From Kordiimonas laminariae (GTDB taxonomy: Bacteria; Pseudomonadota; Alphaproteobacteria; Sphingomonadales; Kordiimonadaceae), in the NCBI RefSeq assembly GCF_023008165.1, contig NZ_JAKQZA010000003.1, forward strand, positions 434,001-498,000: 64,000 bases of DNA, read 5' to 3'. Numbering within the stretch: the first letter of the stretch is position 1; each line of letters begins with the position of its first letter. Made by a program: the position numbers and the translations under genes. Below are positions 14,681 through 23,635 of this stretch, one piece after another. The notes below the pieces were generated by a model, which had not been told where the DNA came from, made no database searches, and saw nothing but the letters and a program-made list of their open reading frames with translations.

Positions 14681-17600
14681 CTACTCCAATCTTACTCGGT
14701 TATTATCTCTATTCAGGTCGATAACAGCTAGATATGGGTCCAGTACAATCTCGAATGGCTTTTCATCTAAAATCAATGTCAGCCGATTACCTGACAGCGC
14801 GATATTATGCCTGATTTCATATATTGTTTCACGATCAGCATTGTAAATACCAACAGTAATATCTTGTGTCAGATGCTCAGTCTCTCGGGTTTCTGAGCCG
14901 TTGGTAGTGATTTTTTTAGCCGCGACTGATAGTTCGAGCTTATATTTGCCTCCTTCTATCTTCAGGATATGCGCTTCATCGATTCCAATTTCACTGAAAG
15001 AAGTAGCCTTAAACCATTCATCAATCAGGTTTTGTTTTTCGAGCGGCGTAAATTTTTTTAATGCCATAATCAAGTCTAGAGAAATAGGCGGTGTATTAGG
15101 ATATCTGTGCTTCTCCAGAACTTCCTTCAATGCACCATTTACCAAGTCTCCCCCAAGAGTTTCCTTCAGTGCATGCAACGCCATAACACCCTTATACTGG
15201 GAGAGGTAATTTTGATGGTCCTGAACGCGGTATAGAGGCACCTCTGGAGAAGAAAGTCCTGACCGTCCTGAAAGATACCGATCGTGTTCCACTCCTAGCC
15301 AACCAAGCATAATATCTCTTCCCTGATGCTTCTCAAGCGAGAGTAACTCCGCATAACGAGCCACAGTTTCAAGGAATAAACCACCCCCTTCATATTTATC
15401 CGTATTCGCGGGTGCTAAACTATGTCCCCACCACTGCCGGGCAACTTCACGAGCAACCACGCGAGACACATGATCAATGAAAATCTTATCGTCCTGCAAG
15501 TTACGTATATCCAAACTGAAAATCGATTGTTCCCCGAACAGCAGCATTCCAGGTGCAGCAAAGCCTCTTATTGTGATGCCAGCAAAAGCCGGTGCTTCAA
15601 CAATCTTCAACTCTTCATAAGGATATGGTCCGAATATCTCGGAAAAATGTGCAATCGCGTTCGCTGCAGCTTCATGTATACGGCCCACATTCCTTAAAGA
15701 ATCAGGAGATGAATATACCGTTGTTTTAACGCCGCTATGTATTTGTTCTGTACCAATATACCGACCCGCAGCAACAGGCAAAATATTGCGAATAGGCTGC
15801 CGCGCGGTGAAATGATGTATTGTTCCCTTTGAAGACTTTTCCAAACCTACAAGTTTGCCAGGTGCTGCAACCGTGAAATCATCTGGTGCTGCTACTGTAA
15901 GATCAAGTGTGATCCAGTCGCCCTGCCGCTCAAGATCACTACCATCAACAGCCACAGCAGCTTCTGGTTTCACCATAGCAGGCATAGCTGGAAGGTTATG
16001 TTCTTTTCGTAAACGGGGCCTGACTATAGTCCGCTTTTTTTGATACCCAATTGTTGGCAAAACATACCGATCCAAGAAAATAAAAGCATGCGATTGGGTA
16101 ATTGTATTCACAGGCCGACTATTACTAAAACCTGACTGCCGATGGTTCACCGAGAAATTCAGTGTGGTCTTTTCATTTGGTTTTAAAGGAGTATTTAGTT
16201 CGAAAATAGCCGTGTGATGGTGAATGTTGTCATCTATAATTTTTGCATCAATGATTTCAAATTCACTTTCAGCAGATAAGGCGCCACCAACCAAAATCCG
16301 GGATATGTCGGCACTTGTTTGATTGACGAGTTCCATCTGTCCGGCGAGACGGTAAGCACGCCCTTTTGGCATCAACTCCAATTCAGCAGTAACTGCTGTA
16401 ACTGCGGGCTGAGGCACATCTTTAAAGGCCGCAAACGTACGCTCATAGGCAATCTTATTAGCAACGATACGACTTGGCGGTTGATAGGTTGCTGCGATGT
16501 TCGTTTGGTAAAAAATCCAACTACCAGAGATTAAAGCAATACAGGTTACAGCAACGGGGATAGGAGAGATGTTTTTAAAATCTGTCAACTTCACCAAAGT
16601 TAAATTCTTATAAGGCGTTCGGTTGCCTCTTGCCCATATCTTACCTGCCCCTACCAACAACAGCGCTACACATGCCAGCCAATATAATTGGTAGGCACTA
16701 AAAGCCCCAAAGCTTGTCTCATACCCACTGAATTTTGTGTAAGGAGCAGGTAGAAATTGTTCGAAGTGAAACAGGGGGTGCTCCATACCTAACGGGATGG
16801 CAAGGTCAGTGGAAAAAACGGCAAAAAACAAACATGAAAGTGACAAGCCAACATATCTATTATTACCAATAACCTGAAAAAATCCGCAAATCGCACCATT
16901 GATAGCAAGTGGAATTAGCCCGAAATAATACAGTGATGCATATACTCCAAGATCAAATTCATAAAAGCCGTTGAGCAATTGCAGCACCATACTCGCCATT
17001 ATAGCAAGTGTGATCATCGCAACAGGGATAACGCTAAGAGCAACAACTTTCGCAAACAGAAACCCTAAAGACTTAACCGGTAAAGCATGCAAAATGTAGT
17101 TGATGCCTATATTCTTTTCTCTGGAGAAAATTTCCCCGCTGAAGAAAATCAGCATCAACAACCCAAATGTTGGCAAATGATCAGGCTGGAAGCGTTTGAT
17201 AAGCGCTGCTGTTGTGGGAAGTGCCGGGCTGCTGAAAGGAAACTTGGCGATAACTGTGAGCATTTCAGCGCTCACGAAAGCAACCCAAACGGTCATCGCT
17301 ATCCAGAATACTTTACTTTTAATCAAAAGATTCGTTTCAATCTTTATTAAAGAAAGCACACTTTTGAGATCATTAACCCTGCAAGCAACCGAAGGGATTA
17401 TGCCCTTCAATTGAACATTATCTACCCCTACCTCTTTATCAGCTGATTTTTCATGAACATATGCCTTCTGCATATTAAACTTTGTAAAGGCAAGCCAGAG
17501 CAGTGCGCCGCCGCTAACTGTCCATAACAATCTGTTAATAAGAAAATTACCGCTTAACCCCACCAACAAAGTGTTTTGCTCCTGAGTGCTCCAATATTCA

Positions 17601-18283
17601 GTTTGTTGTAAAAAGGCCGAAACAGCATATGGATCGACAAGGGCAGCCAATTGCTGGATTCCCGAACTTGCTACTACTGATCCTGTTCCAGAAAGCAATG
17701 GAGAACCAATGAATGTGGATGAAAACATATACATCCCGAAAAGCATGACAGCCGCCAAATATGTCGCAATATGGCTTTTCGTCACCACACTAATAAAAAA
17801 CAAGAAGCTACTGATGAAAAACACAGTCGGCATTATCATGACCAGGAAGGGCCAGATGTAATCAAAAAGCTTAAAACTAGCGGCTGATGCTGCGGCATTT
17901 GATGTTAGAATAAAATCAAGCATCATACCAAGCGGTACAGCTAGCATCACCAATATTGAAGACAGTAAAACCCCAACAAAGCGTGAAATGATTAACTGCT
18001 TCTTCGTAATGGAAGTCGACAACACCAACTCAGACATATTGCTATCTAAATCGCGCAATACGGCGCGATTACAAAAAGCTGCAATCACAAAGGTTACAAG
18101 CCAAGAAATCAGCCCAAATTTAAAGGTGATAAGATATGGTGAATTTGTATGAACACCCCCATCACCACTACTGAAATTAAAAGTAAGAATAAGTCCAAGA
18201 AATAGAAATACGGCGAAGGTAATAACAAACGCTAATTGTTTAGTATGATACTGCCATTCAAAATTACAATATGTGCCAATCAT
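14681..18283 (-). CDS. ABC transporter permease fused to degenerate M1 peptidase domain
   Basis: A 1200-residue fusion. The first 560 residues hold two ABC-2-type permease halves (about twelve hydrophobic segments). The rest is an M1 aminopeptidase-like region. In active relatives (annotated as ABC permease/M1 family aminopeptidase) the zinc site is HExxH...E. Here the segment reads VVAREVARQWWG (near residue 946), so both histidines are arginines, while the downstream glutamate in LFLETVARYAE is kept. The GAMEN-type exopeptidase loop is also absent (GITIRGFAAPGM). The domain therefore cannot bind zinc in the usual way and is probably a binding or structural module. It follows its ATPase gene with a three-base gap. 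A tandem LTVAAPDD/FTVAAPGK sequence lies in the linker strands. Confidence 0.88.
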   Translation of the reverse strand: MIGTYCNFEWQYHTKQLAFVITFAVFLFLGLILTFNFSSGDGGVHTNSPYLITFKFGLISWLVTFVIAAFCNRAVLRDLDSNMSELVLSTSITKKQLIISRFVGVLLSSILVMLAVPLGMMLDFILTSNAAASAASFKLFDYIWPFLVMIMPTVFFISSFLFFISVVTKSHIATYLAAVMLFGMYMFSSTFIGSPLLSGTGSVVASSGIQQLAALVDPYAVSAFLQQTEYWSTQEQNTLLVGLSGNFLINRLLWTVSGGALLWLAFTKFNMQKAYVHEKSADKEVGVDNVQLKGIIPSVACRVNDLKSVLSLIKIETNLLIKSKVFWIAMTVWVAFVSAEMLTVIAKFPFSSPALPTTAALIKRFQPDHLPTFGLLMLIFFSGEIFSREKNIGINYILHALPVKSLGFLFAKVVALSVIPVAMITLAIMASMVLQLLNGFYEFDLGVYASLYYFGLIPLAINGAICGFFQVIGNNRYVGLSLSCLFFAVFSTDLAIPLGMEHPLFHFEQFLPAPYTKFSGYETSFGAFSAYQLYWLACVALLLVGAGKIWARGNRTPYKNLTLVKLTDFKNISPIPVAVTCIALISGSWIFYQTNIAATYQPPSRIVANKIAYERTFAAFKDVPQPAVTAVTAELELMPKGRAYRLAGQMELVNQTSADISRILVGGALSAESEFEIIDAKIIDDNIHHHTAIFELNTPLKPNEKTTLNFSVNHRQSGFSNSRPVNTITQSHAFIFLDRYVLPTIGYQKKRTIVRPRLRKEHNLPAMPAMVKPEAAVAVDGSDLERQGDWITLDLTVAAPDDFTVAAPGKLVGLEKSSKGTIHHFTARQPIRNILPVAAGRYIGTEQIHSGVKTTVYSSPDSLRNVGRIHEAAANAIAHFSEIFGPYPYEELKIVEAPAFAGITIRGFAAPGMLLFGEQSIFSLDIRNLQDDKIFIDHVSRVVAREVARQWWGHSLAPANTDKYEGGGLFLETVARYAELLSLEKHQGRDIMLGWLGVEHDRYLSGRSGLSSPEVPLYRVQDHQNYLSQYKGVMALHALKETLGGDLVNGALKEVLEKHRYPNTPPISLDLIMALKKFTPLEKQNLIDEWFKATSFSEIGIDEAHILKIEGGKYKLELSVAAKKITTNGSETRETEHLTQDITVGIYNADRETIYEIRHNIALSGNRLTLILDEKPFEIVLDPYLAVIDLNRDNNRVRLE

Positions 18284-18286
18284 AGC

Positions 18287-19153
18287 CTAACCCTGCTGCA
18301 ATGTATTAAAATAAACATCTTCAAGTGTTGGCGTTACACACTTGAAGCCATCTTCAGGGCAAACTTCCGACAATATCCGGGCTTGTATCTTGCCCAGGTG
18401 AAGCTGCCGCGACAGCACTTGATAATCCCGTTCAAAAGGCTCTATTTCTGCCTTTCCAATAGCCTTCATCCATACACGGCCCGTTAATCGGTTAATCAAC
18501 TCCGTCGGGTGGCCGCATTCGCGAATTTTTCCACCTGACAAGATCGCCATACGCGTACATAAATCTTCAACATCAGAAACAATGTGCGTGGAAAGCAGCA
18601 CAATAATATTTTCACTAATCTCGCTAAGAAGGTTGTGAAAACGGTTACGTTCTTCCGGGTCCAATCCTGCTGTAGGCTCATCAACAATGATAAGCTTAGG
18701 GTCCCCAAGTAGCGCTTGGGCAATACCAAATCGCTGTTTCATACCACCTGAAAAATTTGCTACCGCACGCTTGCGAGCATCGAACAGGTTTGTTTGGTGC
18801 AGAAGAGCATTAATCTGCTCATGCCTCTGCTTTTTATCAGAAATACCCTTCAACGTTGCCATATGGTCCAACAGGTCAAATGCCGAAAATTTTGGATAGA
18901 CCCCGAACTCCTGAGGCAGATATCCTAACTGTAAGCGTAATTCCCGAGGGGATTTGCTGATATCAATATTGTTAAAAGTAATATTGCCAGCATCTGCATC
19001 TTGAAGTGTTGCGATGGTTCTCATCAGAGAAGATTTACCAGCTCCGTTCGGCCCCAGTAAGCCAAACATACCTTTCCCTATCTCAAGGCTCACATTATCC
19101 AGCGCCTGTACACCATTCGAATATTTTTTTGATAGGTTATGAATTTCCAGCAT
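18287..19153 (-). CDS. ABC transporter ATP-binding protein
   Basis: A 288-residue ABC-2-type exporter ATPase. Walker A GPNGAGKSS, Q-loop in LGYLPQEFGVYPKFSA, signature FSGGMKQR, Walker B LIIVDEPTAGLDP and the switch histidine in LLSTHIVSD are all present. The C-terminal 60 residues are the extra domain common in exporters of the DrrA/NatA type. It begins after a GAGG ribosome binding site and is followed three bases later by the permease-M1 fusion, so the two form a complete exporter. The substrate is unknown. It is divergent from a LysR gene. Confidence 0.93.
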   Translation of the reverse strand: MLEIHNLSKKYSNGVQALDNVSLEIGKGMFGLLGPNGAGKSSLMRTIATLQDADAGNITFNNIDISKSPRELRLQLGYLPQEFGVYPKFSAFDLLDHMATLKGISDKKQRHEQINALLHQTNLFDARKRAVANFSGGMKQRFGIAQALLGDPKLIIVDEPTAGLDPEERNRFHNLLSEISENIIVLLSTHIVSDVEDLCTRMAILSGGKIRECGHPTELINRLTGRVWMKAIGKAEIEPFERDYQVLSRQLHLGKIQARILSEVCPEDGFKCVTPTLEDVYFNTLQQG

Positions 19154-19203
19154 AGCAAACCTCGTCTGATAATTTCAGCACTAAGATAGTGAAAATCAGG
19201 TAG

Positions 19204-19287
19204 CCCTGCCATTAAGCAGCTCTTATTGTTCAATTAACAGCGGCAGGGATTACACAGGTTTTCTATATGCGGTAGTTATAGAAAACC
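19204..19287. promoter_or_regulatory. two inverted repeats in the ABC/LysR divergent promoter region
   Basis: An 11-bp perfect inverted repeat, GGTTTTCTATA (19257-19267) and TATAGAAAACC (19277-19287), has a nine-base spacer and contains a T-N11-A LysR core. It lies 49 bases before the LysR start. A second pair, CCCTGCC (19204-19210) and GGCAGGG (19242-19248), lies next to it, nearer the ABC start. The first is a strong candidate operator for the adjacent LysR protein. Confidence 0.55.
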
Positions 19288-19335
19288 ACGGTTTAACATT
19301 GGCCTGACAATGAAGCGTAACTATAGAGAGAGGTT

Positions 19336-20256
19336 GTGATGATATCTGTTGCAGATATGGAATTTATTGTCGCTTTGGCAAAAAACACATCTCTCGCCGC
19401 TGCAGCAAGGGATTTGAACATATCCCCACCAGCAGTCAGCCAACGCCTTTCTTCTTTAGAAACAAAAATGGGTTTACGCTTAATTGAACGGTCAGGCCGC
19501 GGAGGCGTACTACTTACTTCAGATGGCGAGCTTTTAGCTGAAAGAGCGATCAATATTCTTGCTGATATAGATAGCATGACCTCAGAACTGGCTGATCGTC
19601 AGAAGAAGATTGTTGGCAGGCTAAGAGTTATGGCTCCCCTCGGGTTTGGAAGACACTATATTGCACCAGTTATTGCTGATTTCAGGCAAAAACATAGCGA
19701 TGTATCTATCGACCTAACCCTTTCCGATAATCTTGCGCAACTCCCTGATCAAAGCTGGGACATTATAATTCAGGTAGCACCTCTCGCTGATAGCGGCCTA
19801 ATTGCAATCAAGTTAGCTGAGAACGAGCGTTTTGTTTGCGCCTCCCCCGAATATCTTGAAACCCACCCTTCGGTGGAAACACCACAAGACTTGATAAATC
19901 ACGTATGTCTAACTTTGCGAGAGAATGAGGAAGATGACACATATTGGTCATTTAAATCTGCGGATGACGATATCCAGCAACAAATCAATGTAAGAGTTAA
20001 ATCTCAAATGTCTGCAAATGATGGCGAGACGCTTCAAAAATGGGCGCATCAGGGATTGGGGATCATCCAGCGTTCTGAATGGGCCGTACAGCAGGATATA
20101 CGTGACGGAAAGCTTGTAAGACTACTTGGTGATTTTCATCTACCCGCTGCACCCGTTGTCGCTCTCGTAACAAGCAGAACCAACCGGGCTACACGAGTAC
20201 AAACCTTCATTGATTTCCTTAAGGACGCCTTCGCACAGCCCAAGTGGCACAGCTAA
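19336..20256 (+). CDS. LysR-family transcriptional regulator
   Basis: A 306-residue LysR regulator with an N-terminal winged helix (FIVALAKNTSLAAAARDLNISPPAVSQRLSSLETKMGLRLIERSGRG) and a C-terminal effector domain starting near residue 90 (VGRLRVMAPLGFGRHYIAPVIADF). It belongs to the same CrgA-like branch as the LysR protein at 12.3 kb. It is transcribed away from the ABC exporter operon, with the palindrome at 19257-19287 in between, so the exporter is its likely target. The N-terminal Met-Met pair leaves the exact start open by one codon. Confidence 0.92.
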   Translation: MMISVADMEFIVALAKNTSLAAAARDLNISPPAVSQRLSSLETKMGLRLIERSGRGGVLLTSDGELLAERAINILADIDSMTSELADRQKKIVGRLRVMAPLGFGRHYIAPVIADFRQKHSDVSIDLTLSDNLAQLPDQSWDIIIQVAPLADSGLIAIKLAENERFVCASPEYLETHPSVETPQDLINHVCLTLRENEEDDTYWSFKSADDDIQQQINVRVKSQMSANDGETLQKWAHQGLGIIQRSEWAVQQDIRDGKLVRLLGDFHLPAAPVVALVTSRTNRATRVQTFIDFLKDAFAQPKWHS

Positions 20257-20415
20257 TCGCCAAACTCCCAGCACTCATTTAAATAATCCTTCCTTACTGG
20301 CTTAACCACACTGAATAAAATAGGTGGCCGTAGCCTCCAGAACATCACCTGACCGTACAGGAATCACTTTGAACACAGTCTTCGCTTCTATATTTCACAA
20401 AACCAACATTTTATA

Positions 20416-20443
20416 TTTGATAATCATTCTTACTTTCATTATT
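20416..20443. promoter_or_regulatory. AT-rich Fur-like site before the DUF4198 operon
   Basis: The stretch contains GATAATCATT and TTTCATTATTA about 40-60 bases before the DUF4198 start, resembling hexamers of a Fur box (GATAAT/ATTATC) without full symmetry. Iron control fits the ExbB/ExbD and receptor genes nearby. The match is by eye and imperfect. Confidence 0.35.
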
Positions 20444-20478
20444 AACTGATTCATTCAGTTTTAATTGAGGCTAGGCAC

Positions 20479-21276
20479 ATGAAACTTCGCAAACTTCTCT
20501 TTACTTCCATTGGGGCAGCAGCACTGCTCGCGAGCACAGCATCCGCACACACGCCCTATATTGTTCCAATCAGCTTTGATCCGGCCTTTGGCAAAATGGT
20601 TACATTGGATGCCTCATTTGCTGAGAAGTTCTTCTTGCCTGAAGCTGCTTTCACTGGAAGCGAGTTTTACATCGTCACTCCAAACGGCGAGCAGATTTCC
20701 CCAGATACACGAAGTGATCTGAAAACCCGCGTGGTGATCGAGCATTCTCTTGAAGACAAGGGTACATATAAATTCTCCACCGGTATGCGCTATGGTCGCA
20801 TCTTCCGTATGTATGAGCTAAACGGCAAACCAGGCCGTATGGAAGACCCAAGCGAACCTCTGCCCGAAGGCGCAAAAGAAACTGCACATTTTCAGGCCGT
20901 AACACGCGCAGAAACATATGTATCCAAAGGTGCGCCAACAGAAGCGGCCCTCAAACCATCAGGCAAAGGGCTTGAAATTACGCCTATCACTCATCCCAAC
21001 GATGTTTATGCAGGCGAACCAGTTGAATTAACTGTGCTGTTTGAAGGCAAGCCAGCCGTTGGCCTTGAAATCCCTGTATATGATGCAAGCGGTGCCTTCA
21101 GTGCAAAAGAGCCAGTAGCCAAGCTTAAGACTGATGCCAAAGGTAAAATCGAATTCACACCTGAAAAAACAGGGAATTATCTAGCCCGCGCTCGTCACAG
21201 AGTGAAAGCTCCGGAAGGCGCTAAAGCCCCTGTTTACAGCTATACATACACACTCACTTTCGAAGCGGCGCGTTAA
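20479..21276 (+). CDS. DUF4198 domain-containing periplasmic protein
   Basis: A 265-residue exported protein with a signal peptide ending in ASTASA-H. The mature chain begins HTPYIVPISFDPAFGKMVTLDASFAEKFF, the typical DUF4198 opening with an N-terminal histidine, and continues as beta-rich segments. The second half resembles a surface Ig-like fold (VYAGEPVELTVLFEGKPAVGLEIPVYD). DUF4198 proteins are often found with metal or heme uptake genes and a mature N-terminal His could bind metal; this is inference. It opens a run of seven same-strand genes to 25.8 kb and has a Fur-like stretch upstream. Confidence 0.82.
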   Translation: MKLRKLLFTSIGAAALLASTASAHTPYIVPISFDPAFGKMVTLDASFAEKFFLPEAAFTGSEFYIVTPNGEQISPDTRSDLKTRVVIEHSLEDKGTYKFSTGMRYGRIFRMYELNGKPGRMEDPSEPLPEGAKETAHFQAVTRAETYVSKGAPTEAALKPSGKGLEITPITHPNDVYAGEPVELTVLFEGKPAVGLEIPVYDASGAFSAKEPVAKLKTDAKGKIEFTPEKTGNYLARARHRVKAPEGAKAPVYSYTYTLTFEAAR

Positions 21277-21298
21277 TCTGGCCCGAAGGAAAAGACCC

Positions 21299-22126
21299 AT
21301 GAAAAAGATTGTTTCAACACTGGCAATTGCTGCAAGCGTTCTTGTTATTACATCCCCCGCTCTACCAGCATCTCACTTCAAAGCAGGCATGATCCGCGAC
21401 TATGACCTGAATGGCGATAACAAAGTATCCAAAGAGGAATTTGCGCAGGTGCGCCGCGCGCGCTTCGCAAACACCGATACAAATGGTGATGGCACTATCA
21501 GTCCAGCTGAATATCTCACTGAATTTGAAGTACGCTATGAAAGCATGCTGAAAGAACGCCAACTTAAAAGCACGCAGCACGCTTTCGATAACTTCCGCAA
21601 AACGGATACGAACAAAGACTATGTGCTGACGGCAGCAGAATACAAAGTGGCATCAGACGAACACTTTTATAAGCATGACCCAAACCATGATGGCCGTGTT
21701 GACCAAAAGGAATCAAACGGCAAGCATAAGGGGCTTTATAAAAAATACGACACCAACGGTGATAATATCGTTCTCATCGGTGAGCATCACGCAGTACGCG
21801 ACACCATGTTCAAGAACATGGATAAAAGTGGCAACGGCGTATTAAGCCGCATTGAATATGTTGGCGCTGCTGAAGCAGCAGCGGTTGCTGCAATCCCTGC
21901 TTCCGTAAAAGCTTCAGAAAAGCAAACAAAAATCCGCTTTAAAGCCATTGATAAAGATGAAAACGGCGCCATGAGCTGGGAAGAATTTGAAGCTTCCGGC
22001 ATTCGCATGTTTGATCGTCTTGATACCAATAAAGATGGTTTCATTGCCGATGATGACCCTGCGCCAAAACGGGAGCAGCAGGCAACTCAGAAACCGAAGA
22101 AAGCAAAAGCTTCAGCAGCTCGCTAA
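21299..22126 (+). CDS. secreted multi-EF-hand calcium-binding protein
   Basis: A 275-residue exported protein with about eight EF-hand-type loops, for example DLNGDNKVSKEE, DTNGDGTISPAE, DTNKDYVLTAAE, DPNHDGRVDQKE, DTNGDNIVLIGE, DKSGNGVLSRIE, DKDENGAMSWEE and DTNKDGFIADDD. Some loops lack the twelfth-position acid. A signal peptide (MKKIVSTLAIAASVLVITSPALPA) precedes them. It probably binds calcium in the periplasm or outside the cell. A basic tail (KKAKASAAR) ends the chain. It sits between DUF4198 and exbB with 22 and 17 base gaps, and has a GAAGGA ribosome binding site. Confidence 0.87.
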   Translation: MKKIVSTLAIAASVLVITSPALPASHFKAGMIRDYDLNGDNKVSKEEFAQVRRARFANTDTNGDGTISPAEYLTEFEVRYESMLKERQLKSTQHAFDNFRKTDTNKDYVLTAAEYKVASDEHFYKHDPNHDGRVDQKESNGKHKGLYKKYDTNGDNIVLIGEHHAVRDTMFKNMDKSGNGVLSRIEYVGAAEAAAVAAIPASVKASEKQTKIRFKAIDKDENGAMSWEEFEASGIRMFDRLDTNKDGFIADDDPAPKREQQATQKPKKAKASAAR

Positions 22127-22143
22127 CCTGATTGGAAGAACCA

Positions 22144-22842
22144 ATGGATTTGCTTTCTCTCATTCTCTCTGGCGGTGCTATCACCATACTCCTAAGCGCT
22201 ATGTCTATTATTGTGCTGACGATCACTGTGTTTAAGTTGATCGAACAATGGCGCGCAGGCCGGTGGCACAAAGAACAATCTGTGCAGGTCATTAATTTTG
22301 TTGCCGAAAAAAACATCAAAGCAGCAAAGGCAATTACCTCAGCAAGCAACCATGCTGTTGCAAAAGTTCTGAATGCTGCGCTTGAAGAAATGCATACGAG
22401 CGAACAAACCAACACACTTCCAAGACAACAGGGGGAGCGCATGGCGAATGCCGCGCTCTTCCAAATAAACGCGTACCTGCGCGGACTTGATGTAATTGCT
22501 TCCCTCGCACCGCTCATTGGCTTGCTTGGAACCGTAATCGGGATGATTGAAGCGTTTCAGGGACTACAGGGTGCCGGCATGCGTGCTGACCCTGCGGCGC
22601 TTGCGGGGGGTATCTGGGGCGCTCTTCTTACTACCGCTGCAGGGCTTGTAGTTGCTATTCCAGCATCTGCCCTTCTCAGTTTCTTTGATGGCCGGGTGCA
22701 AAAAACACAAGCTGATATCATTGATGCTTTTGAAGGTATGCTTGCCGCCTGGCAGGGTTCCAAAGCATCGGGCGTTACAGAAGAGAACAGACTGGAAGCT
22801 ATCACCCCAACACCGATTCCACAGGCTGAAGCAGTGGCATGA
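22144..22842 (+). CDS. exbB: MotA/TolQ/ExbB proton channel family protein
   Basis: A 232-residue protein with three hydrophobic segments in ExbB order: one near the N-terminus, then LDVIASLAPLIGLLGTVIGMIEAF, then AGGIWGALLTTAAGLVVAIPASALLSFF. The conserved GLLGTVxGMI and TTAAGLxVAIPA motifs are the TolQ/ExbB signature. It energises TonB-dependent transport with ExbD. The ATG at 22144 has a GGAAG site; the earlier TTG at 22132 was not used. Its end overlaps the first exbD by four bases (ATGA), so translation is coupled. Confidence 0.92.
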   Translation: MDLLSLILSGGAITILLSAMSIIVLTITVFKLIEQWRAGRWHKEQSVQVINFVAEKNIKAAKAITSASNHAVAKVLNAALEEMHTSEQTNTLPRQQGERMANAALFQINAYLRGLDVIASLAPLIGLLGTVIGMIEAFQGLQGAGMRADPAALAGGIWGALLTTAAGLVVAIPASALLSFFDGRVQKTQADIIDAFEGMLAAWQGSKASGVTEENRLEAITPTPIPQAEAVA

Positions 22843-23240
22843 TAAAGGTGATGGAAACAAAACGGAAGCGCCCTTCGCTCACACCTCTGATTGACGTGGT
22901 GTTTCTGCTTTTGATCTTTTTCATGATTGTCTCCCGTCTGAGCCTTGAGCAAATGCAGGAACTCTCCCTCCCTAGTGTAGGCAAGGCAAATACTCCTGTG
23001 TCAGATGTAAAAATTGAGCGCGTGAAAATCACGCTTCAGGCGGATGGTTTGATAAGCCACCGAAATCAAACACTCCCCCTTAGTGAATTCCAAGCTTTGA
23101 TGCAAAACGATTTCGCACAACCAATTGATGTCAACCTTGGTGAAGAAGTAACGCTCCAACAAACGCTTGAGCTGATCGAAGCGTTGGGCATAGCTGGCTT
23201 CACGGAAGTAAAGCTGCAAATGCGGGAGCAGGGCAAATGA
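22839..23240 (+). CDS. exbD: ExbD/TolR family biopolymer transport protein (first copy)
   Basis: A 133-residue single-pass protein: short cytosolic N-terminus (METKRKRPSLTPLIDVVFLLLIFFMIV), where the conserved aspartate in LIDVVFLLLIFF is the proton-carrying residue, then a periplasmic domain. It overlaps exbB by four bases and the second exbD by four bases. A 32-base block (22896-22927) coding for the membrane helix is identical to the second copy, although the rest of the two proteins differs. Confidence 0.92.
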   Translation: MIKVMETKRKRPSLTPLIDVVFLLLIFFMIVSRLSLEQMQELSLPSVGKANTPVSDVKIERVKITLQADGLISHRNQTLPLSEFQALMQNDFAQPIDVNLGEEVTLQQTLELIEALGIAGFTEVKLQMREQGK

Positions 23241-23620
23241 TTATGAAACCGCAAGTCCGCCCTGAACGAGAAAATGTTATTCCCCTCATCAATGTGGTGT
23301 TTCTGCTTTTGATCTTTTTCATGATCGCAGGCCAGATGTCTCGCTCAGAGATGCTGGATGTTATGGCGCCGTCCGTTCAGGCGGAAACTGATATCGCAGG
23401 CATGGAAGATCGCTTGCTTGTTAACGCAGACGGCAAGATCGCCCTCAGCGATAAAGAAATTCCCCTTGAAAACATCACCACCGCGCTCAAAGCCGAAGAC
23501 GGCAAAACTCTGTTGGTGAAAATTGATAAAAACTGCACCCGCGACTGTTTCCTCCCTGTGTTGCGAGCGCTCCAAAAGGCCGGACACAAAAGTGTGCAGC
23601 TTGTAACAGTCCAGACCTGA
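23237..23620 (+). CDS. exbD: ExbD/TolR family biopolymer transport protein (second copy)
   Basis: A 127-residue ExbD paralogue with an N-terminal helix PLINVVFLLLIFFMIAGQMS. The aspartate of the first copy (LIDVVF) is an asparagine here (LINVVF), so the proton-binding residue is changed. The periplasmic part has a CTRDCF pair absent in the first copy. A heteromeric ExbB-ExbD1-ExbD2 complex, as in other TonB systems with two ExbDs, is likely. The start overlaps the first copy by four bases. Confidence 0.9.
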   Translation: MIMKPQVRPERENVIPLINVVFLLLIFFMIAGQMSRSEMLDVMAPSVQAETDIAGMEDRLLVNADGKIALSDKEIPLENITTALKAEDGKTLLVKIDKNCTRDCFLPVLRALQKAGHKSVQLVTVQT

Positions 23621-23635
23621 TTTTCGAGATCTATA

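Noticed and set aside
22041-22517. 158-residue minus-strand frame opposite exbB
   Set aside because: Antisense shadow of exbB, with no plausible start site.
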